A DNA stretch of 64,000 nt from Bradyrhizobium sp. sGM-13 (GCF_018398875.1 NZ_JAGWDK010000002.1:1-64000), one strand, 5' to 3'. Positions 52,069 through 63,471 are shown, counted from the first letter of the stretch. The notes: generated by a model from the sequence alone, not told the origin. A program made the numbers and translations.

Positions 52069-53580
52069 TCAGCGCGCCGACGCGGCGGGGACGGGCGCGC
52101 GTTTGAGCTTCCGCCATACCCAGACCAGCACCGGCCAGATCAGCGCGCCGATCGCCATGGCGGCGAGGATCGCGGCGATCGGTCGCTCGAAGAACGGCAG
52201 CACGCTGCCGTCAGACTTGATCAGCGAGGTCACAAAACTCTGCTCGATCATGGTGCCCATGACGATGCCGAGCACCATGGCGGCGACCGGGTAGCCGTTT
52301 TCTTCCATGACATAGCCGATGACGCCGAACGTCGCGACGATAACCACGCCGAATATGTTGTTGCCGATGGCGAAGGAACCGACGGCGCAGCACAGCATGA
52401 TCACCGGCATCACCGTGGAGCGCGGCGCGCGCAGCACGTGGCTTGCGAGCCGGATCATAATGATGCCGAGCGGGATCATGATGATGTTGGCGATGATGAA
52501 CATGAGGTAGATCGCATACATGCTTGACGCTTTTTCGGTGAACAGCGTCGGGCCGGGGTTGAGCCCCTTCATGTAAAGCACGCCGATCGCAATCGCCGCG
52601 ATGGTATCGCCGGGAATGCCGAACAGCAGCGAGGGTACCCAGCCCGAGGCGATGCTGGCGTTGTTGCTGGCGCCGGCCTCGACCAGGCCCTCGACGTGGC
52701 CGGTTCCGAATTTCTCCGGCTCCTTCGAAAAGCGCTTGGACATGGCGTAGCTGACCCAGGCGGCCATGTCGGCGCCGGCGCCCGGCAGCACGCCGATGAT
52801 GATGCCGATGACGTTCCCGCGTGTCATCTGCCAGTTGTACTTCTTGGTGAGCTTCCATTGGCCCGCCAAGATGCTTCCAAATCTACGCCGCGGGATTGGC
52901 GGCGGCTCGGGCGTGAGCATCGCGCGCATGACCTGCGCCACCGCGAATACGCCGACCAGCGCCGGGATCGGTTCGATGCCGCCGAACAGGTTGGTCATGC
53001 CGAACGTGAAGCGCGGCACGCCGCCGGGGTTTTCGATGCCGATGCAGGCGACGAGCAGGCCGATGAACATGCTGGCGATCGCCTTCACCGGGGAAGACCG
53101 CGCGACCAGCGTGGCGCACATCAGGCCGAGGAATGCGAGCCAGAAATATTCGAAGGTCGAGAACGACAGCGCGATTTCGGCCAATGGCGGCGCGAGGATC
53201 ATCAGCGACAGCGTGCCGGCGATGCCACCCACGGCGGAGAACCAGACGCCGGCGCCGAGCGCAAGTTCAGCTTCGCCCTTGCGCGTCATCGCATAGGCTT
53301 CGTCTGCGTAAGCGGCCGAGGCGGGCGTGCCGGGAATCCGCAGCAGCGCGCCGGGGATGTCACCGGCGAAGATCGCCATCGTGGATGCGGCGACGATGGT
53401 CGCGATCGCAGCGATCGGCGACAGATAGAACGTGACGGGCACCAATAGCGCGGTCGCCATCGTAGCCGACAGCCCGGGCAGCGATCCAATGACGAGGCCA
53501 TAGACCGATGCCGCCAGCATCGCGACGATGACTTCCCAGGTGGTGATGAGCGCGAAGGCTTGCGTTAGGGTATTGAGCAT
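52069..53580 (-). CDS. tctA: Tripartite tricarboxylate transporter, large membrane subunit (TctA)
   Basis: A 503-residue permease with about 12 membrane helices and the TctA motifs GSLPGLSATMATALLVPVTF (near residue 32) and IGVLPGAGADMAAW. Further signatures are FGTGHVEGLVEAGASNNAS and LLFGIPGDTIAAIAIGVLYM. It imports carboxylates with help from the small subunit TctB and the periplasmic binder TctC, encoded upstream. The genes are tctC, tctB and tctA in that order. The substrate is unknown. Confidence 0.95.
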   Translation of the reverse strand: MLNTLTQAFALITTWEVIVAMLAASVYGLVIGSLPGLSATMATALLVPVTFYLSPIAAIATIVAASTMAIFAGDIPGALLRIPGTPASAAYADEAYAMTRKGEAELALGAGVWFSAVGGIAGTLSLMILAPPLAEIALSFSTFEYFWLAFLGLMCATLVARSSPVKAIASMFIGLLVACIGIENPGGVPRFTFGMTNLFGGIEPIPALVGVFAVAQVMRAMLTPEPPPIPRRRFGSILAGQWKLTKKYNWQMTRGNVIGIIIGVLPGAGADMAAWVSYAMSKRFSKEPEKFGTGHVEGLVEAGASNNASIASGWVPSLLFGIPGDTIAAIAIGVLYMKGLNPGPTLFTEKASSMYAIYLMFIIANIIMIPLGIIMIRLASHVLRAPRSTVMPVIMLCCAVGSFAIGNNIFGVVIVATFGVIGYVMEENGYPVAAMVLGIVMGTMIEQSFVTSLIKSDGSVLPFFERPIAAILAAMAIGALIWPVLVWVWRKLKRAPVPAASAR

Positions 53581-53583
53581 CGA

Positions 53584-54069
53584 TCACCAGGGCATCGGCA
53601 AAACGCCGGGCGGCAGCGGCACGCGCAGCAATTTTGAGAAAATCAGGTGGATGCCGATCGGCGCAAGCAGCGCGAGCGGCAACGCAACCTTCCAGCGGGC
53701 GCCGAGCGCGGTCGAGGTCACGTAGACGATCATTGCCGCCGTGAGGATGAAGCCGAGCCGCTCGGCGATCGCGACGTAAAGCAGCAGCAACGCCGGCGGG
53801 AGCAGGGCGCGCAGACCATAGAGCTTGCCGGTCGGCGGCGTCGGCTGGCCGCCCTCGACCGGAATAAGATGTTCTTCTTCCTCGAAGCTGCGGCCGATCC
53901 CGAATGCAATCGCGAGCCCGCATAGGGCCAGGCCCGTTCCGATCACCAGCGGGAAGACGTTGGGCCCGACCGGCTGGCCGGGCACCGGCGGCAGTTGCCA
54001 GCCGCCATAGGCGGCGGCTGCGCCGAGGCCAACGAGAAACAGACCCGTGACGCGATCGGGTAGACGCAT
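53584..54069 (-). CDS. tctB: Tripartite tricarboxylate transporter, small membrane subunit (TctB)
   Basis: A 161-residue membrane protein with four predicted helices (DRVTGLFLVGLGAAAAYGGW, FPLVIGTGLALCGLAIAFGI, LLPPALLLLYVAIAERLGFI, TAAMIVYVTSTALG). It has the usual TctB length and layout. The stop is 3 bases before the tctA ATG, so translation is coupled. No Walker or other motif is expected in this family. Confidence 0.9.
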   Translation of the reverse strand: MRLPDRVTGLFLVGLGAAAAYGGWQLPPVPGQPVGPNVFPLVIGTGLALCGLAIAFGIGRSFEEEEHLIPVEGGQPTPPTGKLYGLRALLPPALLLLYVAIAERLGFILTAAMIVYVTSTALGARWKVALPLALLAPIGIHLIFSKLLRVPLPPGVLPMPW

Positions 54070-54115
54070 GGACTAACTCCGCGGATTTCGGACGATGTCA
54101 GCCGGCGAAGACGGA

Positions 54116-55111
54116 TCAGGCCTTCGAGAGACCGGCGGCCTTCATCGCCACACCCATCTGGGCGTCGCCTTTTTCCATGAAGGCGGCGAACTGGGCCGCA
54201 TCGCCCCACACCGTTCCGAAGCCGCGATTGCTCATGAAATCCTTGAACTCCTTGGAGTCGTAGACCTTCTTCAGCGACGCGGTGAGTTTCGTCGCCACGT
54301 CGGCGGGCAGGCCCTTGGGACCGGCAATACCGCGCCAGGCGCCGGTCGAATAGTCGATGCCCATCGCTTCCTTCAGCGTCGGCACGTCGGGAAATGCAGG
54401 GTTGCGCGCCGTAGCCATGACGGCGAGGCTGCGCGCCTTGCCGGCCTCGATAATCGCGCGGGCTTCCGGCACCGAGCAGGTGGTGAGGTCGAGACCCCCG
54501 GCAGCCAGATCCTGCATCGCGGGCGCGGCACCGTTCGACGGTACCCAGGCCACGTGATTGGGGGCAAGTCCCATCGCCTGCATCCAGCCGACCAATGCGA
54601 GATGCCAAATGCCGCCTTGGCCAGTGCCGGAGGCCTTGAACTTGCCGGCGGGGGCGGCCTTGATTGCATCCGCCAGTTCCTTCACGGTCTTGTAAGGCGA
54701 GGTGGAACTGACCTGGATGCCGGGCGGATCCTCGTTCATCAGCGCCAGCGGCGTGTAGCTCTTGGGCGCCAGTTCAGTGAGCCCCTGCCAGTGCATCATC
54801 GAGATTTCCACCGTCAGCATGCCGATGGTGTAGCCGTCGGGCTGTGCGGTCGCGATCGCGGAATGGCCGACCACGCCGGAGCCGCCGGTGCGGTTGACCA
54901 CGTTGAACGGCTGGCCGAGATCCTTTTCCAACAGTGCCGCGACAATGCGCGCGGTCGCGTCGGTGCCGCCGCCGGCACCCCAGGGCACGATCACGGTCAC
55001 CGGCCGTGCCGGATAGGCCTGCGCCAAAGCCGGCTTGAAACCAAAGCCTGCGACAGCCGCGGCAGCAACGGATGAAGCCGCGAAGGCGCGGCGGGTAATC
55101 TTTTTGGACAT
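54116..55111 (-). CDS. tctC: Tripartite tricarboxylate transporter substrate-binding protein (Bug/TctC)
   Basis: A 331-residue periplasmic binder of the Bug family. The signal (MSKKITRRAFAASSVAAAAV) has a twin-arginine look. The mature part begins YPARPVTVIVPWGAGGGTD, where the Gly-rich turn binds the carboxylate, followed by NRTGGSGVVG and AQPDGYTIGMLT. It delivers a substrate to TctAB. Bug proteins bind varied organic acids, so the ligand is not clear from sequence. Confidence 0.93.
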   Translation of the reverse strand: MSKKITRRAFAASSVAAAAVAGFGFKPALAQAYPARPVTVIVPWGAGGGTDATARIVAALLEKDLGQPFNVVNRTGGSGVVGHSAIATAQPDGYTIGMLTVEISMMHWQGLTELAPKSYTPLALMNEDPPGIQVSSTSPYKTVKELADAIKAAPAGKFKASGTGQGGIWHLALVGWMQAMGLAPNHVAWVPSNGAAPAMQDLAAGGLDLTTCSVPEARAIIEAGKARSLAVMATARNPAFPDVPTLKEAMGIDYSTGAWRGIAGPKGLPADVATKLTASLKKVYDSKEFKDFMSNRGFGTVWGDAAQFAAFMEKGDAQMGVAMKAAGLSKA

Positions 55112-55327
55112 GGTGATCCTCCCTGCGGCGCCGTGGGGTCAGGCGCTCTTGTAATGTTCGCATTGTAGGCGGCTTTGCGCTCCACTCGCAAGGCATTGGT
55201 CGTGAAGCGGTTTCATCACCGGCGGGCATCTCGCCACAGCCGGAAATCGGGTGGCGGCGATCGGGCTACCCGAAATAGGTATCGATGCGCGGCTAGCATC
55301 GGGCCGCGATCGATTGCGGAGAGAACC

Positions 55328-55798
55328 ATGACGACAGCCTATTACAGCACCGTGCTGAACCATCCCCTGGAAACCGTGTGGGCCCTGATCCGCGATTTCA
55401 ACAATTACCCGGCCTATATCGATGGGGTGAGCGAAAGCATGATCGAGGATGACAAGGGCGGCGACGAAATCGGCGCGGTCAGGCGCTTCTGCTATCTCGG
55501 CAACTGGATCCGGCAGCGCCTCGCCGCGCACTCCGATGAAGCGCACTCGCTGACGTATGCAGGCATCGAGCCGCTGCCGTTTCCTGCCGAGCTTACTCCG
55601 GACGCACCCACGCCGGTGCGCTATGAGGGAACGATGCATCTGCTTCCGGTCGTCGAGGGCAACCGGACCTTCATCGAATGGTTCGTGCAACTCGACACCG
55701 CGCCGCAGGATGTCGATCGCTGGCGGACGCTGTTCGAGTCATGGATTCCGGATTGGACGCATTCGCTCGAACGGTCGCTCGGCCGGCTTGCTGCTTGA
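55328..55798 (+). CDS. SRPBCC family protein (polyketide cyclase/Bet v1-like)
   Basis: A 156-residue protein with the START/Bet v1-like fold: opening strand YYSTVLNHPLETVWALIRDF, then VRRFCYLGNWIRQRLAAHS, GTMHLLPVVEGNRTFIEWFV and the long C-terminal helix LFESWIPDWTHSLERSLG. Such proteins bind a hydrophobic ligand in a cavity. No signal peptide. It is the only plus-strand gene in this part. The start at 55328 has GCGGAGAG upstream; an earlier in-frame codon at 55175 is unlikely. Convergent with the DUF3298 gene. Confidence 0.85.
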   Translation: MTTAYYSTVLNHPLETVWALIRDFNNYPAYIDGVSESMIEDDKGGDEIGAVRRFCYLGNWIRQRLAAHSDEAHSLTYAGIEPLPFPAELTPDAPTPVRYEGTMHLLPVVEGNRTFIEWFVQLDTAPQDVDRWRTLFESWIPDWTHSLERSLGRLAA

Positions 55799-55805
55799 TC
55801 CGCCG

Positions 55806-56600
55806 TCAACGCGGCCGGTCTTCGTCTTCCTTCGGTCGCGCGCCACCGAAAATTCTGGCGCCCTCCGGCGCCAGATATGGCTTCAACGTCTCCCACGGCA
55901 CGAAGGCGACATACTCGCCTTCGGCATAGGAGCCGACCGCGTAAGGTGGGTAGTAGAAGTTCAGGCCGGAGCTCTTGCCTTCCTCAGTCGATGGCGCCAG
56001 GGCGACCGGGCCGATCTTGAGAAGCTTTGGTTCGATGCCCTCGATGGCGCTGGCGTCCGTGCCGTCCGTGCCGCGTTTCCTTTTCTCGGCCCTGAGAGAG
56101 GCAATGACGCCTTGCCGCATCGCTTTCATCGTCGGGCCGTTGTCGGCCGTTTCCGTGAAGAACGGACGGATGCTGATGCGTTTGCCGGCTGACCTGTCCC
56201 ACAGGATCGTGTCGGACGAGCTGTTGGGGTGCGCGCCGCCAGTATATTCGTAATCGGCCCTGATGATGCTGACGTAGCGGCCATCGACCACCGAGCGCGT
56301 CTCGTATTTTCGTTCATACGACCACGCGTTGCGGAACAGGTCCGGATCCTGCTTGCGTTCCTTGTCGGCATCGGCGCGGTTCTTCTGCGCCCACGCTTTT
56401 CCCTCCGCCAGGCAGTTCGCCGCGAGCGCCGGATCGGCCTTGATCTTCGCGTCGAGGGTGACGCTGGCCTCGAGCCATTTGGTCTTGATGGAAAAGTCCG
56501 GTTTGGGCTCGGCGGCGATGGCACAGAGCGATGCGAGGCATGCAAGCGCGGCCGCAAGGGTCGCTCTGCGGGCCAACATGACAGAGGCAGAATGGCGCAA
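55806..56600 (-). CDS. Exported DUF3298 / RsiV-like domain protein
   Basis: A 264-residue protein with a signal peptide (LARRATLAAALACLASLCAIA). It then has a PdaC/RsiV-like domain (VDGRYVSIIRADYEYTGGAH, IRPFFTETADNGPTMKAMRQ) and a C-terminal AVGSYAEGEYVAFVPWETLK, the DUF3298 signature. RsiV-type domains bind peptidoglycan or lysozyme. The start is a TTG at 56600 with AGGA 8 bases upstream, or an ATG at 56579 without a good site; both keep the signal peptide. It is likely the last gene of the mutase operon (gap 34 bases). Confidence 0.8.
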   Translation of the reverse strand: MRHSASVMLARRATLAAALACLASLCAIAAEPKPDFSIKTKWLEASVTLDAKIKADPALAANCLAEGKAWAQKNRADADKERKQDPDLFRNAWSYERKYETRSVVDGRYVSIIRADYEYTGGAHPNSSSDTILWDRSAGKRISIRPFFTETADNGPTMKAMRQGVIASLRAEKRKRGTDGTDASAIEGIEPKLLKIGPVALAPSTEEGKSSGLNFYYPPYAVGSYAEGEYVAFVPWETLKPYLAPEGARIFGGARPKEDEDRPR

Positions 56601-56634
56601 GGGAAATCCTATCGAGCAGATATCCGGCGGAGGG

Positions 56635-58791
<2,157 letters not shown>

Positions 58792-58833
58792 GTTTCCCAT
58801 TGTACCATATCTGGCCGGCCGAGATCGCCACCC

Positions 58834-59301
58834 CTAATCATGGTCCGGATGCTGGTGGCTGACGATGGTCGCCATCTTTTCCGGCCCGTAATTCTGCTGT
58901 GTTGTCTGGCTCGGCAGGTTGGCGATGCCGACCACCCAGCCGAGCCGGGATTCGGTGCCATATTGCCGGGTTGGCACGACCAGGTCTGGGCGGTCGAACG
59001 TGCCGGTCATGATCTCGATCCGGGGACCGCCGATCAATCGGTAGGTCAGCGGCGTGCCGCAGGCCGCGCAGAAATCGCGCTCGGCGATAGAGGAGGATTG
59101 GAACGAGGCCGGCTTACCGCGGGTCCAGGTGAAATGCTCGTGCTCGATATCGGCGAGGGAAGCGAAGGGCGCTCCCGATGCCTTCTGACACATCCGGCAA
59201 TGGCAGATGCTGACCTTGGGCGGCACTTTCGACACCGCAAAGCGGATGGCGCCGCACTGGCAGCCGCCGGTCAGGACCGTCTTGTGGTTGGTTTCCGTCA
59301 T
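58834..59301 (-). CDS. GFA family (glutathione-dependent formaldehyde-activating enzyme-like) protein
   Basis: A 155-residue zinc protein with the Mss4-like fold. The cysteine motifs are GGCQCGAIRF, CHCRMCQKASG and CAACGTPL, as in GFA proteins. They bind two zinc ions. The founding member condenses formaldehyde with glutathione, but most homologues are of unknown function. It starts 3 bases from the mutA stop and ends 42 bases before mutB, so it lies inside the mutase operon. A role for it there is not known to me. Confidence 0.9.
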   Translation of the reverse strand: MTETNHKTVLTGGCQCGAIRFAVSKVPPKVSICHCRMCQKASGAPFASLADIEHEHFTWTRGKPASFQSSSIAERDFCAACGTPLTYRLIGGPRIEIMTGTFDRPDLVVPTRQYGTESRLGWVVGIANLPSQTTQQNYGPEKMATIVSHQHPDHD

Positions 59302-59303
59302 GC

Positions 59304-61175
59304 TCACTCCATCCGCTGCCAGGCCGCTTGCAGCATCGCCAGCGCGTCGCCGCCGGCAAAGATGAAGTCGGCGACACCGGCCGAGCGCAGCACGGCCTCC
59401 TGTGCGTCGGGCCGCCCTGCCAGATAGATATGGTTGGCGCCGGCCGCTTGAAGGGCCTTGGCGGCGGGTATCGCGTGTTCCGCATAGACCTTGTCGGACG
59501 AGCACAGGCAGGCGATTGCCGCGCCGGACGCCGTGAATGCGGCAGCGAGCGCCGCGGGATCCGTAAAACCTTGCGTGTCGATCGCCTCGATGCCGCCGGT
59601 CTCGAAGAAGCTCTTGGCAAAGGTCGCACGCGCCGTGAAAGCGGCGGGCGTGCCAAGATTGGCGAGGAAGATCTTCGGCCGGGCGCCCGATGCCTTGAGC
59701 TTTTCGTCCGATTTGTCTCGCAGCGCCTCAAACGGCGCGGCCAGCCGCATCGGCGTGAGCGGATCGAACTTGTACTTCGCCTCGCCATACGGCGGCAGCA
59801 CGATCGGCTTGGCATCGAGTACCGCGATATCGTCCTCGTGCAGGTTCGGGAATTCGCTCGCTCCGGTCAGCACGTCCCTGCGCTTGGCAATATTGGCTTC
59901 ACGTGCCGCCCGCGTCACGGCGACCTTCTTCTGGATCAGGTTCTGCTCAAGCGCTGAGAACACGCCGCCGGCCTTCTCGATTTCCTGGAACAGCGACCAT
60001 GCAGCTTCGCAGAGCTGCCGCGTCAGCGTTTCGATGCCGCCGGAGCCGGCTGCCGGATCGCTCACTTTGGCGAGATTGGATTCTTCCAAAAGCACCAGTT
60101 GCGTATTGCGCGCCACGCGTCGTGCGAACGGATCAGGTAGCCCCAGCGCCAGCGTGTGCGGCAATACGGTGATGGCGTTGGCGCCGCCGAGGCCGGCGGA
60201 GAAGGTCGCCATCGTCGCGCGCAGCATGTTCACATACGGGTCGCGCTGCGTCAGCATGCGCCAGGCGGTATCGGCGGCGATGAACAGCGGTTTGGGCGTC
60301 AGGCCACAGGCCTGCTCGATCCGCGCCCACAACAGCCGCAGCGCGCGGAATTTTGCCAGCGTCAGAAACTGATCGGCATCGGCGGCAAGCCGTGCATAAA
60401 CCATGCCCTGCGCATCTTCGAGCGCAATCCCGGCCTGTTCGATCGCGCGCGGATAAGCGACGCCGGAGGCGAGCACGAATGCCAGTTCCTGCGCTTCCGA
60501 TCCACCGGCATCGTGGATCACCCGCCCATCGGCCGCTGCGAACGGACCCTTAAAGCCCATGGCGGTGAGGCCCTGGATCGCACCCGTAACCGCGGGCACG
60601 ATTTCGTCCCACCTATAGGGACTGGAGCCCGATACCGCACAGGATCCCAGCGGGTCGAGACCGAAACGGATATCGCAGGCCGCGGCATCAAGTCCTTTGC
60701 GTTTGATGTATTCGGCGACGTGAATGGCCGCCATGCGCGACTGCGGACCGATCTGCAGCTCGATACCGATGCCGGCGTCGAGATAAATGCCCTCGAGAAC
60801 TGCGTCGATGGCGTCGGCCGAAGGGTCCAATCCAAGCCCGTGGGCGCCATTGGCGCCAGCGAACACCAGTGTCAGGCCGGTGGCGCCGTTTTCGAGATCG
60901 TGCAGTGCCTGCGCGTTGGCCGCTTTGGCGTCGGGATGATCGATCCGCTGCATGATCTGCCAGGGCGCGGCGGCGGCACGGCCGGCGACCGGCGTGGCGC
61001 CTTTCGCGCGGCGATAGATCGGATCGATTTTCAATCCGTCGGACGTCTTGCTGACCAGTTTCTCGAACGGTGCGCCTTTCAGCACCCCGTCGACCAGCTT
61101 GCGCCAGTCCTCGTAGGTCGCCTGCGGAAACTCCGCGGCCAATGTCAGCTCATCGTTATCGGTCATCCGGCCCAT
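59304..61175 (-). CDS. mutA: Methylmalonyl-CoA mutase small subunit
   Basis: A 623-residue partner of MutB. It has the mutase barrel (DCIRFGLDPLGSCAVSG-like region AACDIRFGLDPLGSCAVSGS, VLPHTLALGLPDPFARRVAR, TQLVLLEESNLAKVSDPAAG). The C-terminal domain (KIFLANLGTPAAFTARATFA) lacks the DxHxxG cobalamin motif, as usual for the small subunit. The ATG at 61175 has AAGGA 4 bases before it; another ATG three codons later (61166) is possible. It is the first gene of mutA-GFA-mutB-DUF3298. Confidence 0.93.
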   Translation of the reverse strand: MGRMTDNDELTLAAEFPQATYEDWRKLVDGVLKGAPFEKLVSKTSDGLKIDPIYRRAKGATPVAGRAAAAPWQIMQRIDHPDAKAANAQALHDLENGATGLTLVFAGANGAHGLGLDPSADAIDAVLEGIYLDAGIGIELQIGPQSRMAAIHVAEYIKRKGLDAAACDIRFGLDPLGSCAVSGSSPYRWDEIVPAVTGAIQGLTAMGFKGPFAAADGRVIHDAGGSEAQELAFVLASGVAYPRAIEQAGIALEDAQGMVYARLAADADQFLTLAKFRALRLLWARIEQACGLTPKPLFIAADTAWRMLTQRDPYVNMLRATMATFSAGLGGANAITVLPHTLALGLPDPFARRVARNTQLVLLEESNLAKVSDPAAGSGGIETLTRQLCEAAWSLFQEIEKAGGVFSALEQNLIQKKVAVTRAAREANIAKRRDVLTGASEFPNLHEDDIAVLDAKPIVLPPYGEAKYKFDPLTPMRLAAPFEALRDKSDEKLKASGARPKIFLANLGTPAAFTARATFAKSFFETGGIEAIDTQGFTDPAALAAAFTASGAAIACLCSSDKVYAEHAIPAAKALQAAGANHIYLAGRPDAQEAVLRSAGVADFIFAGGDALAMLQAAWQRME

Positions 61176-61258
61176 TATTCCTTGGTCGTCTCTTGAATTG
61201 GCCGGAAATTGCCACGGGGCGGCCGCCAAGCCAAACGGTTGTTTGGGGTCTTTTGGGC

Positions 61259-61750
61259 TCAATCGAGGTCGGGTAAGCGCTCAATCCCCTCGGTCGACAA
61301 TTGTGCCAGCGCATCCCGCACGCGGCGTCCTGCAATGACACGGTCGGGAACGATCTCGGCCAGCGGCACCAGCACAAAGGCGCGCTCGAAAACCCGCGGG
61401 TGCGGCAGCGTCAGTTCCGGCTTGTCGAGGCTGACGTCATCATAGGCGATCAGGTCGAGGTCGAGGGTCCGCGGACCCCAGCGCGTCTCATGAGCGCGGT
61501 CGCGGCCGAACTTTTTCTCGATCTTGTGCAGCGTGAACAGCAGCGCATGCGGATCGAGGCTGGTTTCGATCTCGATGCAGGCATTGATGAAGGGCGCCTG
61601 GTGTTCCTCGCCCCAGGGCGGGGTGATGTAGTCAGAGGAACGCGCGAGCAGCGCAGCCTGCGTCATGCCGCAAATATTGGAGATGGCCTTTGTGAACGTC
61701 GCGCGGACGTCGCCGACATTGCCGCCGAGCGCGATCAGCACGTCCGCCAT
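61259..61750 (-). CDS. folK: 2-amino-4-hydroxy-6-hydroxymethyldihydropteridine diphosphokinase
   Basis: A 163-residue HPPK of folate synthesis, which transfers pyrophosphate from ATP to the pterin. It starts VLIALGGNVGD and contains the signature RWGPRTLDLDLIAYDD and the following LPHPRVFERAFVLVPLAEI. It lies one base from the folB stop, in the order folP-folB-folK. The end is 83 bases before mutA, which may be in the same transcript. Confidence 0.95.
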   Translation of the reverse strand: MADVLIALGGNVGDVRATFTKAISNICGMTQAALLARSSDYITPPWGEEHQAPFINACIEIETSLDPHALLFTLHKIEKKFGRDRAHETRWGPRTLDLDLIAYDDVSLDKPELTLPHPRVFERAFVLVPLAEIVPDRVIAGRRVRDALAQLSTEGIERLPDLD

Positions 61751-61751
61751 G

Positions 61752-62123
61752 TCAGGGCGATGACCGTTTGCGCACGAGTACCACGCCGACATCCTCGAAG
61801 ATCTCGGCGATCGGCGCATGCGGCTTGTGCACGGTGACCTTGATCCCATGGACGCGAGGGAACGCCGCGAAGATGGCGTCGGAAACGGCGCCGGCCGCAC
61901 GCTCCAAGAGCTTGTAATTGGTGTTCGTGAACGCGGCGGTCGCGGTTTCGACCACGCTGGCATAAGACACGGTGTCGGACAGCCGATCGGAGTGCGAGGA
62001 TTCCGACAGGTCGACGGAGAGTTCGATATCGATCACGAACCGTTGCCCGACTTTGGTTTCGTGCTCCATCACGCCGTGGCGGGCATGGATGACGACGCCG
62101 GTGATGAAAATCGTGTCGCTCAT
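61752..62123 (-). CDS. folB: Dihydroneopterin aldolase
   Basis: A 123-residue aldolase of folate synthesis. The pattern FITGVVIHARHGVMEHETKV (the conserved Glu included) and the later SYASVVETATAAF and VTVHKPHAPI fit FolB. It forms octamers and makes the hydroxymethyl-pterin that FolK uses. The ATG overlaps the folP stop (ATGA). Confidence 0.95.
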   Translation of the reverse strand: MSDTIFITGVVIHARHGVMEHETKVGQRFVIDIELSVDLSESSHSDRLSDTVSYASVVETATAAFTNTNYKLLERAAGAVSDAIFAAFPRVHGIKVTVHKPHAPIAEIFEDVGVVLVRKRSSP

Positions 62124-62977
62124 TGCCGTTCCCTGATTGCCGCCGCCACCCGCAGCGCCTGTACGGTTTCAGCGACGTCATGCGCCCGGATGATCCGCGC
62201 CCCGTTTTGGGCCGCCAGCAGATGCGCGGCAATCGAGCCGCCGAGGCGTTGATGCGGTTCCGACGGCGTCACCGTGCTGATGAAACGCTTGCGCGAGGCT
62301 CCGACCAATAGTGGAAGGCCGAGCGACTGCAACTCGCCGAGCCGCGCCAGCGCGGTCATGCTCTGCTCGGGCGTCTTGCCGAAGCCGATGCCGGGGTCGA
62401 GCACGATCTTGTCGGATGAAATTCCCGCCTTCGCGGCGATATCGAGCGAATGCGCAAAGAAAGCGGCGATATCCTGCATGATGTCTACAGCAGGATCGGC
62501 GCGCTCGCGATTATGCATGATGATGACGGGCGCGCCACGCTCCGCGACCAGTCCGGCCATGCCGGAATCGCGCTGCAGCCCCCAGACATCGTTGGCGATG
62601 GCGGCGCCCTGATCGAGCGCCCAGGCGACGACGGCCGATTTCATGCTGTCGATCGACACGGGAACGCCGAGCGCGACGACATCGGACAATATCGGCTGCA
62701 GGCGTTTCAATTCCTCTTCCGCCGAGATCGGTTCCGATCCGTAGGGCCGGGTCGATTCCGCGCCGATATCGATGATGTCGGCGCCCTCGGCGATCATCCG
62801 CCGGGCCTTAGTCAGCGCCCGCTCCGCAGTGGCGAATTGACCACCGTCCGAGAATGAATCGGGCGTCAAATTCAATACGCCCATCACCGCCGGATAGGGC
62901 CTGGACAGCAGCGCAGGCAGCACCGATTGACCGGCCGGACCGGACGCGGCGGGAGGTTTGGGCTTGGCTGCCATCAT
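62120..62977 (-). CDS. folP: Dihydropteroate synthase
   Basis: A 285-residue enzyme that joins the activated pterin with p-aminobenzoate; the target of sulfonamides. The signatures are VMGVLNLTPDSFSDGGQF and IDIGAESTRPYGSEPIS, then GVPVSIDSMKSAV, ANDVWGLQRD, VLDPGIGFGKT and VGASRKRFI. It is the first of three coupled fol genes. The N-terminal extension of about 25 residues is poorly conserved. Confidence 0.96.
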   Translation of the reverse strand: MMAAKPKPPAASGPAGQSVLPALLSRPYPAVMGVLNLTPDSFSDGGQFATAERALTKARRMIAEGADIIDIGAESTRPYGSEPISAEEELKRLQPILSDVVALGVPVSIDSMKSAVVAWALDQGAAIANDVWGLQRDSGMAGLVAERGAPVIIMHNRERADPAVDIMQDIAAFFAHSLDIAAKAGISSDKIVLDPGIGFGKTPEQSMTALARLGELQSLGLPLLVGASRKRFISTVTPSEPHQRLGGSIAAHLLAAQNGARIIRAHDVAETVQALRVAAAIRERQ

Positions 62978-63063
62978 GCGGTCGCTTTGCGCGGTCCGCG
63001 CCGCCGAGTCAAGGCGTGAGGGCCGGCACCGCGGGGCTGGTCTGGCGGTTCAGTCGCTGATGT

Positions 63064-63471
63064 TCAATAGCTGATTTTGGGCGGCAGCTTGCGCGCTTGC
63101 TCGATCAGTTGCTCGACCGATCGCTCCGAGGGCAAAACCCGGACGAGTTTGCACTTCGTGTTCACGTCTTTCATGTTCTGGGCGAGTCGCGCCGGATTGC
63201 GATGGGCGAGTTCGCGTACCGTGGTGACGCCCGCAGCGCGCATCAGGCCCACCTTGGCCTTGCCCATCCCGGGAATGCGCATGTAGTCGGAAAAATTGGC
63301 CCATTCCAGCAGTTGCTGCTCGCTGATGCCGGTCTTCGCTGCGAGCGACTTGCGCCCTTTCACGGTGCGAGCGGCTTCCAGCAGCGCATCGGTCGTGCGA
63401 ATGCCCAACGATTTCAGTTTCGAGGCAGAGTAGGCGGTCAAGCCGTCGATCTCGGAAAGGGGATAAGTCAT
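63064..63471 (-). CDS. DUF4332 domain protein (helix-hairpin-helix type)
   Basis: A 135-residue helical protein with tandem HhH-like elements: IDGLTAYSASKLKSLGIRTT, KTGISEQQLLEWANFSDYMR, then IPGMGKAKVGLMRAAGVTTV and ARLAQNMKDVNTKCKLVRVL. This is the DUF4332 layout, related to RNA polymerase alpha-CTD/HhH folds; it probably binds nucleic acid. No signal peptide. The gap to folP is 86 bases. Confidence 0.85.
   Translation of the reverse strand: MTYPLSEIDGLTAYSASKLKSLGIRTTDALLEAARTVKGRKSLAAKTGISEQQLLEWANFSDYMRIPGMGKAKVGLMRAAGVTTVRELAHRNPARLAQNMKDVNTKCKLVRVLPSERSVEQLIEQARKLPPKISY

Noticed and set aside
61176..61258. Cobalamin riboswitch before mutA
   Set aside because: The 83-base gap to folK is too short and has no B12-box-like sequence.
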